The notes under the pieces were generated by a model. That model did no database searches, was not told where the DNA came from, and worked only from the letters and a program-made list of their open reading frames with translations. A DNA stretch of 15,802 bases. It comes from Candidatus Methylomirabilota bacterium (GTDB taxonomy: Bacteria; Methylomirabilota; Methylomirabilia; Methylomirabilales; JACQHM01). The DNA lies in assembly GCA_016199025.1 (NCBI GenBank), contig JACQHM010000102.1, positions 1 through 15,802 on the forward strand, read 5' to 3'. Below, piece after piece: positions 6,682 through 13,929 of this stretch (its first letter is position 1; every line of letters begins with the position of its first letter). Both the position numbers and the translations under genes were made by a program.

Positions 6682-7821
6682 ATGAAGATCCAAGACGTGA
6701 AGACATACCTTTTGCGGACGGAGTTGACAGGGGAACAGATCTTCGCCTATTCGCAGGCCTGGTACAAAACCAGGACGGTCATGCTGGTCGAGGTCATCTC
6801 GGATGAGGGGATCAGTGGCTTTGGTGAAGCCTATGGGCCGGCGGCGGGGAATCGTGCCATCGTGGAGGAGCTGTACAAACCGCTGTTGCTCGGACGGGAT
6901 CCCCTGGACACGCAGGTTCTCTGGGAAGAACTCTACAACGCCTTTCGAGACTATGGCCGTAAGGGGATGCCGGTAGCGGCCCTCTCTGCCGTAGATATCG
7001 CCCTGTGGGACCTGAAAGGGAAAGCCCTGGGGCTGCCGATCTATAAGCTGTTGGGGGGACCGTTCCGAAAAGAGGTCCAGGCCTACGCCACGGGTCTCTA
7101 CCGCCGTCAGGTGCCCGATCAAGCCAAGGCGCTCGCTGAGGAAGCCCAGGGGTATGTCGCCGAGGGTTTCCGGGCCATGAAAGTGAAAGTCGGCTTCGGG
7201 ATCGAGGAGGACGTCCGGAATGTCAAAGCCGTGCGCGAGGCCATCGGCCCCGAGAGACGCCTCATGGTGGATGCGAATCATGCCTACGATGCGAGAGAGG
7301 CCATCCGGTTGGGGCGGCTGATCGAGCCCTTTGATATCTACTGGTTCGAGGAGCCTGTCGTGCCCGAGGATCTCGACGGGTACCTCCAGGTCAAACAGGC
7401 CCTAAAGATTCCCATCGCGGGCGGGGAGGCGGAGTACACCCGCTATGGCTTCCGGGAGCTGCTCTCAAAAAGAGCGGTGGACATCGTGCAGCCGGACCTC
7501 TGTGCCTGTGGAGGGTTCAGCGAGGCGATGAAGATCTGGACCCTCGCCTCGACCTGGGGGGTTACCTATTACCCCCATGTGTGGGGGTCGGCGGTCGGCC
7601 TCTATGCCAGCTTGCACCTGGCAGCAGCCCTCCCTCCAAACCCCCTGGCCCTTTTCCCCACAGAGCTACTCTTCGAGCTGGATCGGACCCCCAATCCTTT
7701 CCGGGAGAGGCTTGCCACCACACCTCTTGTCCGGAAAGGGGATATGATCGAGATCCCCCAGGGACCAGGACTCGGCTTGGCGCTCAACCGTGACCTTTTG
7801 AAGGCGTCCGCGGTCTCCTGA
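6682..7821 (+). CDS. Mandelate racemase/muconate lactonizing enzyme family; galactarolactone cycloisomerase-like
   Basis: The 379-residue cytosolic enzyme belongs to the enolase superfamily, mandelate-racemase subgroup. Such enzymes remove a proton alpha to a carboxylate with Mg2+ bound. An N-terminal capping domain (about 1-125) precedes the barrel. Barrel landmarks are the base motif KVK (167-169, Lys169 catalytic), Mg ligands Asp197 (VDANHAY), Glu223 (WFEEPV) and Glu249 (AGGEAEY), then Asp272 (QPDLCACGGFSE) and His299 (YPHVWGSAVG), the Asp-His dyad of this subgroup. From memory, YATG, KVGFGIEEDV, QPDLCACGGFSE and DRTPNPFR resemble Agrobacterium galactarolactone cycloisomerase, so an acid-sugar lactone or aldarate substrate is likely but unproven. 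ATG 6682 sits 8 bp after AAAGGAGG; GTG 6679 is too close. The gene stands alone, converging on the receiver gene behind it, with no other sugar-acid gene in view. Confidence 0.88.
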   Translation: MKIQDVKTYLLRTELTGEQIFAYSQAWYKTRTVMLVEVISDEGISGFGEAYGPAAGNRAIVEELYKPLLLGRDPLDTQVLWEELYNAFRDYGRKGMPVAALSAVDIALWDLKGKALGLPIYKLLGGPFRKEVQAYATGLYRRQVPDQAKALAEEAQGYVAEGFRAMKVKVGFGIEEDVRNVKAVREAIGPERRLMVDANHAYDAREAIRLGRLIEPFDIYWFEEPVVPEDLDGYLQVKQALKIPIAGGEAEYTRYGFRELLSKRAVDIVQPDLCACGGFSEAMKIWTLASTWGVTYYPHVWGSAVGLYASLHLAAALPPNPLALFPTELLFELDRTPNPFRERLATTPLVRKGDMIEIPQGPGLGLALNRDLLKASAVS

Positions 7822-7826
7822 AAATA

Positions 7827-7846
7827 AGGGCTCAGCTCTCAGCCCT
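7827..7846 (-). terminator. Candidate terminator of the minus-strand sensory operon
   Basis: AGGGCT (7827-7832) and AGCCCT (7841-7846) form a 6-bp stem around an 8-nt loop. Read on the minus strand the stem is followed directly by TATTTTC. It overlaps the stop codon of the last receiver gene and sits in the 17-bp gap between two converging genes. Confidence 0.5.
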
Positions 7847-8258
7847 CATCAGATTGTGGATGGCCCAACCCTGCCCCTCCCCCCCGGGCCAACGCCAAAT
7901 ACCGGCTCACGGCCACTGGGAACTCCTTGGTGTCGATAGGCTTGGGAATGTAGCCACCGCAGCCCGCCTCCAAGGCCTTCTCCCGGTCGCCTTTCATGGC
8001 ATAGGCCGTGAGGGCAATCACCGGGATCCGCCTGGTCAGGTCGTCCGCCTTCAGGGCCTTCGTGGTCGTAAAGCCGTCCAGCCCGGGCAGTTGGAGGTCC
8101 ATCAGGATGAGATCCGGGAGGTGGGCCCTGGCCAACTCCAAGGCCTCCTCGCCTGTGGTCGCCTCATAGACGATGTAGCCTTGGGACTTCAACAGGAACT
8201 GGGCCAGACGCCGATTCTGAGGGTTATCCTCCACCAGTAGGATCCGTTCGCCCGCCAT
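7839..8258 (-). CDS. Stand-alone response-regulator receiver (CheY/DivK type)
   Basis: The 139-residue protein is a single receiver domain that would accept phosphate from a histidine kinase. Key residues are all present: acidic pair Glu10-Asp11 (VEDNP), phospho-acceptor Asp54 (LILMDLQLPGLDG), Thr84 (IALTAYA) and Lys106 (YIPKPID). The short tail after about residue 125 carries no output domain. The sequence style (MDLQLPGLDGF, TAYAMKGDREKALEAGCGGYI.KP) is that of DivK-like or phosphorelay receivers. ATG 8258 has AGGAGGG about 6 bp upstream and overlaps the kinase gene by 35 bp, so translation is probably coupled and the kinase is the likely partner. It is the last gene of the minus-strand operon. 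Confidence 0.93.
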   Translation of the reverse strand: MAGERILLVEDNPQNRRLAQFLLKSQGYIVYEATTGEEALELARAHLPDLILMDLQLPGLDGFTTTKALKADDLTRRIPVIALTAYAMKGDREKALEAGCGGYIPKPIDTKEFPVAVSRYLALARGGGAGLGHPQSDEG

Positions 8259-10620
8259 CCTGGACCCTCCTCTCCCGGGCCGCCTTCAGCCGGCTCAACC
8301 TCCCGATCTCCTCTAAAAACTCCTCCTTGGCGAAGGCCCCTTTTGGCATGACCGCCGCCACCAGGCTGTTGAGTTTCTGCTTATCCTCGGCGGTCAGATC
8401 CTTGACGGTCACGACAAAGACCGGGATCTCCTTCGTCTCCGGATGCGCCTTCAACCGCTGCACCACTTCGAAGCCGCTCATCTCGGGCATCAAGAGATCC
8501 AACACAATCAGATCCGGACGATGCTCTAGAGCCAGCTCAAGCCCCTGCCGGCCGCCATAGGCCTTAAGGATCCCAAAGCCTGCCGGCTGCAACATCCCCG
8601 CCAGCATCTCCACCACCAGGGGGTCATCATCAATGATCAGGACCTTCACCGGCTCCCCCTGGACCTTTGTCGTAAAACTGTACCCCCCTAATCGTCGGAG
8701 AAAGTCCTCCCGATCGAAGGGCTTCACGATATAATCCGCCGCCCCCAGGCTGAACCCCCGCTCAGGCTCATCCACGATGGAGACAATGACCACTGGAATA
8801 TCGCGGGTGACGGCATCCTCTTTGAGCTCCCTCAAGACCTCCCACCCGTCCTTCTTGGGCAACAGGATGTCCAAAGTGATCAGAAACGGTTGCAAGGTCC
8901 TGGCCTTTGCCAGGGCCTCCTCGCCATCCAACGCCTCCTCCACCCGAAACCCCTCCCGGGACAGGGAGAACCGAAGCAGGTCACGTGCCTTCGGATCATC
9001 CTCCACCACCAAGATCAGGGGCCGACCCGCCTCCGCCAGCTCCGGCCTCCCCTCCACCGGTACCGTGGGCGCCTCGACTACAGGGAGAATGAAGGTGAGG
9101 GTGCTCCCCTTCCCCGGCTCGCTCTCGACCCAGATCCTTCCCCCATGGAGCTCGACGAATTTCTTCGCCAACGTCAGCCCCAACCCTGTCCCCTCGTACT
9201 GCCGGGCCGCCGTCGCCTCCACCTGGTAGAACTCCTCGAAGATCCGTGCTTGGTCTTCGGGCTTGATGCCGATCCCTGTATCCCATACCGTGAAACGGGC
9301 CTCCCCACTGTCCCGCGAACCCGTCAGCCCCACCCGGCCCTTCTCGGGTGTGAACTTGATAGCGTTCGAGAGGAGGTTGTAGAGGATCTGCTTGACCTTC
9401 CCCGGGTCGGCGACCAGGGTGGTCAGGGCGGGATGGATGGCCACTTCGACCCCGATCTGCTTCTTGGTCGCCAAGGGTCTAATGGTATTGAGCACCCCCT
9501 CGATGATCTCGACGACGGAGAATTGCTCGGGGTGAAGCTCCATCCGGCCAGCCTCGATCTTCGAGAGGTCCAGGATGTCGTTGATCAGCCTCAAGAGATG
9601 GCGCCCGCTGCTTAAGATATTCCCTAAAAACTCTCTCCGTTCCTCCGGGGCAAGTTCCCCTATAGACTCATCCAGCAGGATCTCCGAAAAGCCGATGATG
9701 GCGTTCAAGGGGGTCCGGAGTTCATGGCTCATGTTGGCCAGGAACTGGGACTTGTGACGGCTGGTGGCCTCGAGCCTCCGGTTGGTCTCATCCAATTCAC
9801 GGAAGAGCCTGGCATTGTCGATTTCCCTCTCCCGTAATGCCTCGGCCATCCGGTTGAAGGAAACCCCCAGATCGCCAATCTCATCCATCGAGGCGACCTC
9901 GACCTTGAAATCCAGCTCTCCCTCCGCGATCCGCTTCGTTGCCGCCGCCAACTGTTTGATGGGCTTGACGATCACCCTGACCAGAAAGGCGGTCACGACA
10001 ATACCCAGGACGATGACCAACAGGGTCAACAGGACGATAGTGCGCCGGACCCCGACGATGGTCTCGTTCACCCTCTTCAAGGACAGGGACATTCCGACAA
10101 CGGCCCGGCCGATGGTCTGTTCCTCCCCGCCCAGGCTCAATCCGATCTCCTCCCGCTCCCGCTTGACCCGCGTCTGGACCGGTTGGACAATCTCGTAGAT
10201 CTGCTCCCCTTCCCACCTGACGACATAGACATGGGTCGAGGGGTCTTCCCCTCTCAGGCCTTGAAGCGCCGACCTCGCGACGGTCACTGGAGGGATCTTC
10301 TTCAGTTGCTCGGCCTTGGCCTGGGCCCGGATCTGCCCCTGCTCATCCTGGATCACCACGTAGAGCACGTCCTCCTCCTTGATCACGCCCTCGATAAGCT
10401 CCTGGAGACGCTGCTCAGTGGCGTACTGCAACTCATATCCGAGATTGTAGGCCAGGTTCCTCACCAGGGACTTGCCCCGGTCCATAAGGGCGAGCGTGAT
10501 CAACTCAACGTCATGGCGGATGAAAAACCACCCCAAGGTGACGGAGGTCAGGACGATCAGCACCGAGATCGGGAGGATGAACTTAAAGGGCAGCCCAGCT
10601 CTCACCTGCATCGGACGCAT
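8224..10620 (-). CDS. Membrane hybrid sensor histidine kinase with two receiver domains
   Basis: The 798-residue inner-membrane kinase has: membrane helix 1 (about 12-33); an extracytoplasmic sensor region (about 35-190); membrane helix 2 (about 194-217); HAMP (about 216-268) and a short coiled coil; HisKA with phospho-acceptor His299 (SHELRTPLNAIIGFSE); HATPase_c with N-box Asn415/Asn419, G1 DTGIGI (447-452) and G2 GTGLGL (477-482); receiver 1 (about 535-645; Asp541, Asp542, phospho-acceptor Asp584, Ser614, Lys633); and receiver 2 (about 658-775; Asp664, Asp665, Asp708, Thr738, Lys760). No Hpt or DNA-binding domain follows. The open frame extends to 10794 inside the upstream gene. Met at 10620 is chosen because GAGGGA precedes it, it lies 11 bp after the binding-protein stop, and the first membrane helix follows. 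The sensor region is unlike any I can name; the adjacent binding protein is the obvious candidate signal carrier. Confidence 0.95.
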   Translation of the reverse strand: MRPMQVRAGLPFKFILPISVLIVLTSVTLGWFFIRHDVELITLALMDRGKSLVRNLAYNLGYELQYATEQRLQELIEGVIKEEDVLYVVIQDEQGQIRAQAKAEQLKKIPPVTVARSALQGLRGEDPSTHVYVVRWEGEQIYEIVQPVQTRVKREREEIGLSLGGEEQTIGRAVVGMSLSLKRVNETIVGVRRTIVLLTLLVIVLGIVVTAFLVRVIVKPIKQLAAATKRIAEGELDFKVEVASMDEIGDLGVSFNRMAEALREREIDNARLFRELDETNRRLEATSRHKSQFLANMSHELRTPLNAIIGFSEILLDESIGELAPEERREFLGNILSSGRHLLRLINDILDLSKIEAGRMELHPEQFSVVEIIEGVLNTIRPLATKKQIGVEVAIHPALTTLVADPGKVKQILYNLLSNAIKFTPEKGRVGLTGSRDSGEARFTVWDTGIGIKPEDQARIFEEFYQVEATAARQYEGTGLGLTLAKKFVELHGGRIWVESEPGKGSTLTFILPVVEAPTVPVEGRPELAEAGRPLILVVEDDPKARDLLRFSLSREGFRVEEALDGEEALAKARTLQPFLITLDILLPKKDGWEVLRELKEDAVTRDIPVVIVSIVDEPERGFSLGAADYIVKPFDREDFLRRLGGYSFTTKVQGEPVKVLIIDDDPLVVEMLAGMLQPAGFGILKAYGGRQGLELALEHRPDLIVLDLLMPEMSGFEVVQRLKAHPETKEIPVFVVTVKDLTAEDKQKLNSLVAAVMPKGAFAKEEFLEEIGRLSRLKAARERRVQDGGRTDPTGGG

Positions 10621-10631
10621 GGCCCATTCCC

Positions 10632-11912
10632 TCACCGCAGGACAACGGCCCCCTCCATGGTACGGGCTGGGATCTTCACCCCAATGGCCTTCGCCACGTT
10701 CATGTTGAGGTACAATGTGACCCTTCGAGGCACGGTGATAGGGAGCATGGAAGGGCGTTGACCGGCCAGGACCTGGACCGCCAACTCCCCACATTGGACG
10801 CCCACGTCCGTATAATCAACCGACAGGGCCAGGAGGGCCCCTGCCTTCACGAAGGCTGGAGACAACCCCATGAACGGGATCCTGGATTTAAGGGTTTGAC
10901 GCAGGAGGAACTCGATGGAACGGTCCGAAGAAAAGACCGTGCTATCTGCTACCGACCAGAGGGCATCAATCTTCTTCCTCTCAAGGGTATCGAGGGTCTC
11001 TTGGAGCTTCTCCACCGAGCTGACAGGGATGGCGATGAGTTCCAACCCCACCTCCCGTGCAACCTCCGCCGCCGGCCCCACGACCTCCCTCGTCTCCCCT
11101 GGGTTGTAAAGCACCCCCACCCTCTTGACGGAAGGCACCACGGCCTTCAGGGTCTCGAATTGAGCCCGCACCGGGATGTCCAGGGAGGCGCCTGTCAAAT
11201 TGTTCCCGGAGGACTCCATCGACTGGACAAAGCCACTAGCCACAGGGTTCAGGACCATACAGAAGACGACCGGCATGTCCTTCACCTGCTCGTGGATTAC
11301 GGTGGTCGCCGAGGACCCCAAGGTCAGGATCAAAGGGGGCCTTAGGGCCTTGAGCTCCGAAAGGACCTTGCCCTTTTCAGGGTCACTCTCCTTCAAGGTG
11401 TACTCCTTAAAGCCAGCGCCGTACTTCTTCTCAAAGCCCTCCTTAAACCCTTGAAAGGCCAGCTCATAGGGCTCGGCCTCAAGGCTCTTCACCACGACAA
11501 TCGGCCCCTTGGCCAGCGCAGCCAGCAGGGTTTGAAACTCTCTGTTCGCCTTTTCCAAAAACTCCCGTGCTTCAGGGGTTTCCTCCTGGGAGAGGGAGAT
11601 GGTGAGCTCCTCGACCGCCTTGTCCCACTGCTTGAGATGATAATAGGCGATACCGAGGTTGCGGTGGGGGAAATACTCGATGAAGTGGACGCCGTAGGTA
11701 CGGGCTCGGCGGCGATCGGTCGAATCCTGACTCAGGGCCTTTTTGTACTCCTCGACGGCCTGGACCCACAGCCCCCGTTCAGCGTAGCCCTTGGCTCTGT
11801 CATAATGATTCCACCAACGCTCGGCGGCGGCGATCGGCCACGCCACCAGCCCCATGAAGAGGCAACATGCCACGAGAGCGTTTACAAAACGGCCCGGGAT
11901 CCATCTCTGCAT
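10632..11912 (-). CDS. Secreted TPR-containing ABC-type substrate-binding protein (PF04392-like)
   Basis: The 426-residue protein has a signal peptide (about 1-30, cleavage after PIAAA) and so should be periplasmic. Residues about 35-120 form two TPR-like helical repeats (AKGYAERGLWVQAVEEYKKA; NLGIAYYHLKQWDKAVEEL). From about 136 to the end it matches my recollection of the ABC_sub_bind family: alternating strands and helices, LILTLGSSATTVI, MPVVFCMVLNPVASGF, VGVLYNPGET, ALWSVADSTVF, and IPFMGLSPAFVKAGALLALSVDYTDVGVQCGELA. No permease or ATPase gene is nearby, whereas the next gene, 11 bp downstream, is a membrane histidine kinase. It is therefore more likely a ligand-binding co-sensor than a transport component. 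ATG 11912 has GGAGGTGA about 7 bp upstream. The ligand is unknown. Confidence 0.88.
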   Translation of the reverse strand: MQRWIPGRFVNALVACCLFMGLVAWPIAAAERWWNHYDRAKGYAERGLWVQAVEEYKKALSQDSTDRRRARTYGVHFIEYFPHRNLGIAYYHLKQWDKAVEELTISLSQEETPEAREFLEKANREFQTLLAALAKGPIVVVKSLEAEPYELAFQGFKEGFEKKYGAGFKEYTLKESDPEKGKVLSELKALRPPLILTLGSSATTVIHEQVKDMPVVFCMVLNPVASGFVQSMESSGNNLTGASLDIPVRAQFETLKAVVPSVKRVGVLYNPGETREVVGPAAEVAREVGLELIAIPVSSVEKLQETLDTLERKKIDALWSVADSTVFSSDRSIEFLLRQTLKSRIPFMGLSPAFVKAGALLALSVDYTDVGVQCGELAVQVLAGQRPSMLPITVPRRVTLYLNMNVAKAIGVKIPARTMEGAVVLR

Positions 11913-12018
11913 GGGAGCTCACCTCCACCCCCAGGCCATCCGCCCTCACCACGGGACGGAATGGAGCCCTCATCTCCCATACTATCCTCCCCGTCAAGGA
12001 CTTTCCAACCCGGCTCCT

Positions 12019-13287
12019 CTAGAAGCGGTAGATGGCGGAGAGGAGGGCCCGATGATCCTGTTGCTGGAGGATAACCCCCGGCACAATGGTCTCCGCGGTC
12101 TCCCCAAGGAACGCTCCCACATCCCGCTTCAGCCGGTTGGTGAAATTGTACGCCGCGTCGATCTGGAAGTCCTGAAATACGATCCCCGCCCCAGCGGTCA
12201 CCGTGTAACCGGGGATCTGGTGGTCGTTCACATCCTTGATGGGTGCCGGGTTGTAAAAGGCCCCGGTCCGGACGGGGATGATGATCTTCCCGACCTGAAT
12301 GAGGTATTCAATCCCAAAGCGGCCCTGCCAAATGTCGGCATTGGGGGTGGGGGGGAAGTCCGTGGGGAGGTTCAAGGAGCCGGTGTTCAGGTAGACGATA
12401 TCCAGGGCGAAGGTCAAAAGCTCGACCGGCCGATAAGCGGCCCCCACCCCGATCGAGAAGGGATAGTTGAACGACTCATCGCTCCTTTCGGTCCCCGTCG
12501 AAAACGTCACGGTGTCCGTCGCGGGGTCGATCACATCAAAGCGGCTATGGATCACATCTCGTAAGAAGATCGGGCTACGGACGACGAGGCCGAAGCTGAG
12601 CTTGGAAGAGGGTCGGTACAGGGCCCCGGCAAGGAAGCCCACCCCGGAGAACTCATCCGTAATCTCCGTGATGTCGGTCTCGGGAATCCCAAAAAGATCC
12701 GAGAAGCGAAGGATTTGTTTGAACTCCACGTCGCCGAAGGCATAGAAGCCCCCGAAGCCGATGGAGAACGTCGGGCCGAGCTCGACGCCAAAGGAAAGGC
12801 CGGCGCCCCCGACGAGCCCCCGCTGCTCGTCCGAGAAGACCCCAGCGGCAGAGGCTCCCGCGAACTCCACATCAAAGTCGAAGAGCGTCCCATAGTGCAA
12901 GGAAGCCACCACCCTTCGTCCTGCCAGCTTGGTCAAGGGCTTCACAGGCAACGTCGCACTCACGAAGCTCAGAGAGAAGCGGTCGATGGTGCCGGTATCG
13001 TGTTCTTCCACGAACACGGGCGGAAGAAAATCGACCTCCGCCCGCCTCGACCGGTACTGCCCCACGACGGAAACCTCGGGCCGCTCCAATTGGGTCAGGC
13101 CTGCTGGGTTCCAGAAGGAGGCCGTCGCATCATCGGCGATGGCGATAAACGCACCCCCCATCCCCAGGGCCCGAGCCCCGGATCCCATCGGGACGAAATC
13201 GAAGCCTTCGAACTGGGCGAAGGCAGGCGATGCCGCGCCTACAAACAGGCCGATCAACCACAGAGGCGCTCCCCTATGCCGTTTCAT
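12019..13287 (-). CDS. FadL/TodX-like outer-membrane beta-barrel protein
   Basis: The 422-residue protein has a signal peptide (about 1-24, PAFA before Gln25). It then carries the motif MGSGARALGMGGAFIAIADDA followed by SFWNPAGL (about 34-63), characteristic of the FadL/OMPP1/TodX family and its PorV-like relatives, which carry hydrophobic molecules across the outer membrane. Long alternating strands such as RFSLSFVSATLPV, LSFGLVVRSPIFL and FALDIVYLN, and a final YRF with C-terminal phenylalanine, fit a BAM-assembled barrel. ATG 13287 is preferred over an in-frame GTG at 13314, because GAGGTGAGGGGG precedes it and the signal peptide begins right after. It follows the receiver gene closely (GTG 13314 overlaps that stop) and precedes the binding-protein gene by 106 bp. 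Its substrate is unknown. Confidence 0.87.
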   Translation of the reverse strand: MKRHRGAPLWLIGLFVGAASPAFAQFEGFDFVPMGSGARALGMGGAFIAIADDATASFWNPAGLTQLERPEVSVVGQYRSRRAEVDFLPPVFVEEHDTGTIDRFSLSFVSATLPVKPLTKLAGRRVVASLHYGTLFDFDVEFAGASAAGVFSDEQRGLVGGAGLSFGVELGPTFSIGFGGFYAFGDVEFKQILRFSDLFGIPETDITEITDEFSGVGFLAGALYRPSSKLSFGLVVRSPIFLRDVIHSRFDVIDPATDTVTFSTGTERSDESFNYPFSIGVGAAYRPVELLTFALDIVYLNTGSLNLPTDFPPTPNADIWQGRFGIEYLIQVGKIIIPVRTGAFYNPAPIKDVNDHQIPGYTVTAGAGIVFQDFQIDAAYNFTNRLKRDVGAFLGETAETIVPGVILQQQDHRALLSAIYRF

Positions 13288-13310
13288 CGTCCCCCTCACC
13301 TCATGCGGTT

Positions 13311-13721
13311 TCACCCACGCTCCCGCGCCAGCCTCCGCTTTGCCGCCAAGGTGGCCTCAATGGCGTTCACCAGCGCTTCGCCCCTGTACGGCTTGGTCAA
13401 GCACATGGCAACGCCCCTGCCAAAGGCCTTCTTGGTGAGTTCGAGATCGTAGGTCGCCGTCAGCATGATGACCGGGATCCCTTTGGTCCGCTCGTCGCCC
13501 TTCAGCCGTTCACAGGTCTCGAAGCCGTCCATGCCGGGCATCATCACGTCCAGGATGATCAGATCAGGCCCCTCCTGGATGGCCAACTCGACCCCCTCCT
13601 GCCCGTCCTCTGCCATGATGACTGCATAGTCCTTGGACGCCAGGGTGATCTGCATGAGCCGCCGGGCCTTCTCATCGTCGTCGATGACCAGAATCCTCGC
13701 CCGCGCCACGTCGCCCCCCAT
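13311..13721 (-). CDS. Stand-alone response-regulator receiver, first gene of the sensory operon
   Basis: The 136-residue protein is a single receiver domain. Acidic residues Asp14-Asp16 (VIDDDEKARR), phospho-acceptor Asp58 (LIILDVMMPGMDGFE), Thr88 (VIMLTATYD) and Lys110 (CLTKPYRGEAL) are all present. It has a short basic tail (AAKRRLARERG) and no output domain. ATG 13721 has a poor ribosome site. A GTG four codons in (13709) is preceded by GGGGGG and is a realistic alternative start. Its stop lies just before the outer-membrane protein gene, so it probably heads the five-gene operon that ends at 7839. The likely phosphate donor is the hybrid kinase downstream; the output is unknown. Confidence 0.92.
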   Translation of the reverse strand: MGGDVARARILVIDDDEKARRLMQITLASKDYAVIMAEDGQEGVELAIQEGPDLIILDVMMPGMDGFETCERLKGDERTKGIPVIMLTATYDLELTKKAFGRGVAMCLTKPYRGEALVNAIEATLAAKRRLARERG

Positions 13722-13749
13722 CTGTCATGACGAAAAAATACCCCTGGCA

Positions 13750-13781
13750 GCCCACCGGCTACCGCCGGCGAGCCGCTGGGC
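13750..13781 (-). other. GC-rich leader hairpin upstream of the sensory operon
   Basis: GCCCA (13750-13754) pairs with TGGGC (13777-13781) and CGGCT (13756-13760) with AGCCG (13771-13775), around one C-C mismatch and a 10-nt loop. Read on the minus strand it lies about 28 bp before the receiver start and is followed after a 9-10 nt gap by TATTTTTT (13732-13739). It could be an attenuator, a weak terminator or simply a stable leader structure. Confidence 0.4.
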
Positions 13782-13801
13782 ATGCTTTCCCTTAGCACAA
13801 G

Positions 13802-13818
13802 TGGTCAAGTTGGTCAAG
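13802..13818. repeat. Tandem TGGTCAAG direct repeat
   Basis: TGGTCAAG occurs at 13802-13809 and again at 13811-13818, a 9-bp period. It begins with the same TGGTC half-site found in the GntR operator about 120 bp away, so it may be a protein-binding site. Its place between the two divergent operons fits a regulatory role. Confidence 0.45.
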
Positions 13819-13899
13819 GAATTTCTCAACAGAAAGTTGCCCGTTGGCTTCTCACGAGCAGCCCGACGATGGCAACGAAGGAGCCCAGGATAATTCTTC

Positions 13900-13929
13900 T
13901 TGACAAGAGGGATCTTCAATGGATACAAT
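13900..13929 (+). promoter_or_regulatory. Sigma70-type promoter of the GntR-oxidoreductase operon
   Basis: A perfect -35 TTGACA (13900-13905) and a -10 TACAAT (13924-13929, five of six matches) are 18 bp apart. The predicted start is near 13936, within the operator that follows immediately. Confidence 0.75.

Noticed and set aside
8890..9615. A 241-codon plus-strand frame inside the histidine kinase
   Set aside because: It is antisense to the conserved ATPase and receiver domains, and its composition is typical of codon-mirror frames.
10621..10794. A 58-residue N-terminal extension of the histidine kinase
   Set aside because: It lies inside the binding-protein gene and lacks hydrophobic or conserved sequence; Met at 10620 has a ribosome site and leads into the membrane helix.
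11913..12018. A promoter before the binding-protein gene
   Set aside because: TTGACG occurs on the minus strand (11992-11997), but no acceptable -10 box lies at 16-18 bp, so I keep the gene in the larger operon.
13733..13890. A c-di-GMP (GEMM) riboswitch upstream of the first receiver gene
   Set aside because: A GGTAGCC-like fragment on the minus strand first suggested it, but the required 5' half with its conserved loop and the GCAAAGCC stretch are not present in the right order.
13725..13928. A 67-codon minus-strand frame in the divergent intergenic region
   Set aside because: It starts only at a TTG, has no ribosome site, overlaps the GntR promoter and resembles no family.
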